From contig JAFGJF010000230.1 of the NCBI GenBank assembly GCA_016929205.1, forward strand, positions 1 through 7,312: DNA of 7,312 nt, read 5' to 3'. Made by a program: the position numbers and the translations under genes. The notes beneath the pieces are model-generated. The model saw nothing but the letters and a program-made list of their open reading frames with translations. It ran no database searches and was not told the origin of the DNA. Source of the stretch: Anaerolineae bacterium. GTDB lineage: Bacteria > Chloroflexota > Anaerolineae > JAFGEY01. Of the stretch, positions 7,240 through 7,312 are shown piece after piece (within the stretch, counting starts at the first letter, position 1; every line of letters starts with the position of its first letter).

Positions 7240-7312
7240 GGCGGGAGCGAATGAGAGTCGAACTCACCAAGGAACGTTCTACGCCCCTTCAGACGGTTTT
7301 GAAGACCGCGCG
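7239..7312 (-). tRNA. selC: tRNA-Sec (anticodon UCA), 5' part beyond the window edge
   Basis: Read on the minus strand, the segment holds the 3' part of a selenocysteine tRNA. The anticodon loop CTTCAAA (7304-7298) contains TCA at 7302-7300, which reads UGA, and is closed by a 5-bp stem (7309-7305 with 7297-7293, outermost pair G-U). The long variable arm pairs 7289-7281 with 7277-7269 (9 bp, two G-U), a class II trait strongly developed in tRNA-Sec. The T arm is GTGAG-TTCGACT-CTCAT (7267-7251); its TTCGACT loop also occurs in E. coli selC. The 3' acceptor strand TCGCTCCC (7250-7243) is 8 nt, giving the bacterial 8+5 acceptor/T-stem geometry. Discriminator G (7242) and an encoded CCA (7241-7239) follow. 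The D arm and 5' acceptor strand are outside the window, so base pairing of the acceptor stem cannot be verified. Confidence 0.88.

Noticed and set aside
6323..7270. Long open frame of 315 codons on the minus strand opposite pgk
   Set aside because: It is antisense to a complete pgk with all motifs, starts inside the tRNA-Sec and crosses the terminator hairpin. Its translation (Arg/His/Gln-rich, no motif) looks like a shadow of GC-biased codons.

Overview
The window reads as a moderately GC-rich bacterial chromosome segment with no sign of mobile DNA. It carries five protein genes and the 3' part of a selenocysteine tRNA. The protein styles suggest a Chloroflexota bacterium, possibly Anaerolineae: a membrane protein pairing a PP2C-like domain with a propeller, a GT4 enzyme with an 'RRGSL' signature, and a gap-pgk pair. 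This placement is from family resemblance only, without a database search.

Left part (1-3388, + strand). A large gene runs in from beyond the left edge. It encodes a cytoplasmic PP2C-like domain, an Arg-rich stretch, one transmembrane helix and a C-terminal beta-propeller-like region. It ends before a clear intrinsic terminator (2321-2356). Next is an extended-SDR sugar-nucleotide epimerase/dehydratase with a good ribosome binding site.

Middle (3357-4801). A GT4 glycosyltransferase lies on the - strand. Its 3' end overlaps the epimerase 3' end tail-to-tail by 32 bp. Its promoter and the gap promoter sit back to back, with their -35 boxes 23 bp apart. The epimerase and glycosyltransferase probably both serve surface polysaccharide or glycoconjugate synthesis, but they are convergent and not one operon.

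Right part (4802-7312). gap (GAPDH) and pgk (phosphoglycerate kinase) catalyse consecutive steps of lower glycolysis. The gap promoter is near consensus. A long-looped GC-rich hairpin with a T6 run lies between the two genes and may attenuate or terminate transcription. pgk ends at a strong terminator directly abutting the 3' CCA end of a convergent tRNA-Sec gene (selC), whose 5' half is cut off by the right edge. The tRNA implies that the organism decodes UGA as selenocysteine. All five protein genes end in TAG.

No CRISPR array, insertion sequence, phage gene or clearly novel multi-gene system is visible. The most notable items are the tRNA-Sec, the apparently degenerate phosphatase-propeller membrane protein, and the compact regulatory and terminator arrangements.
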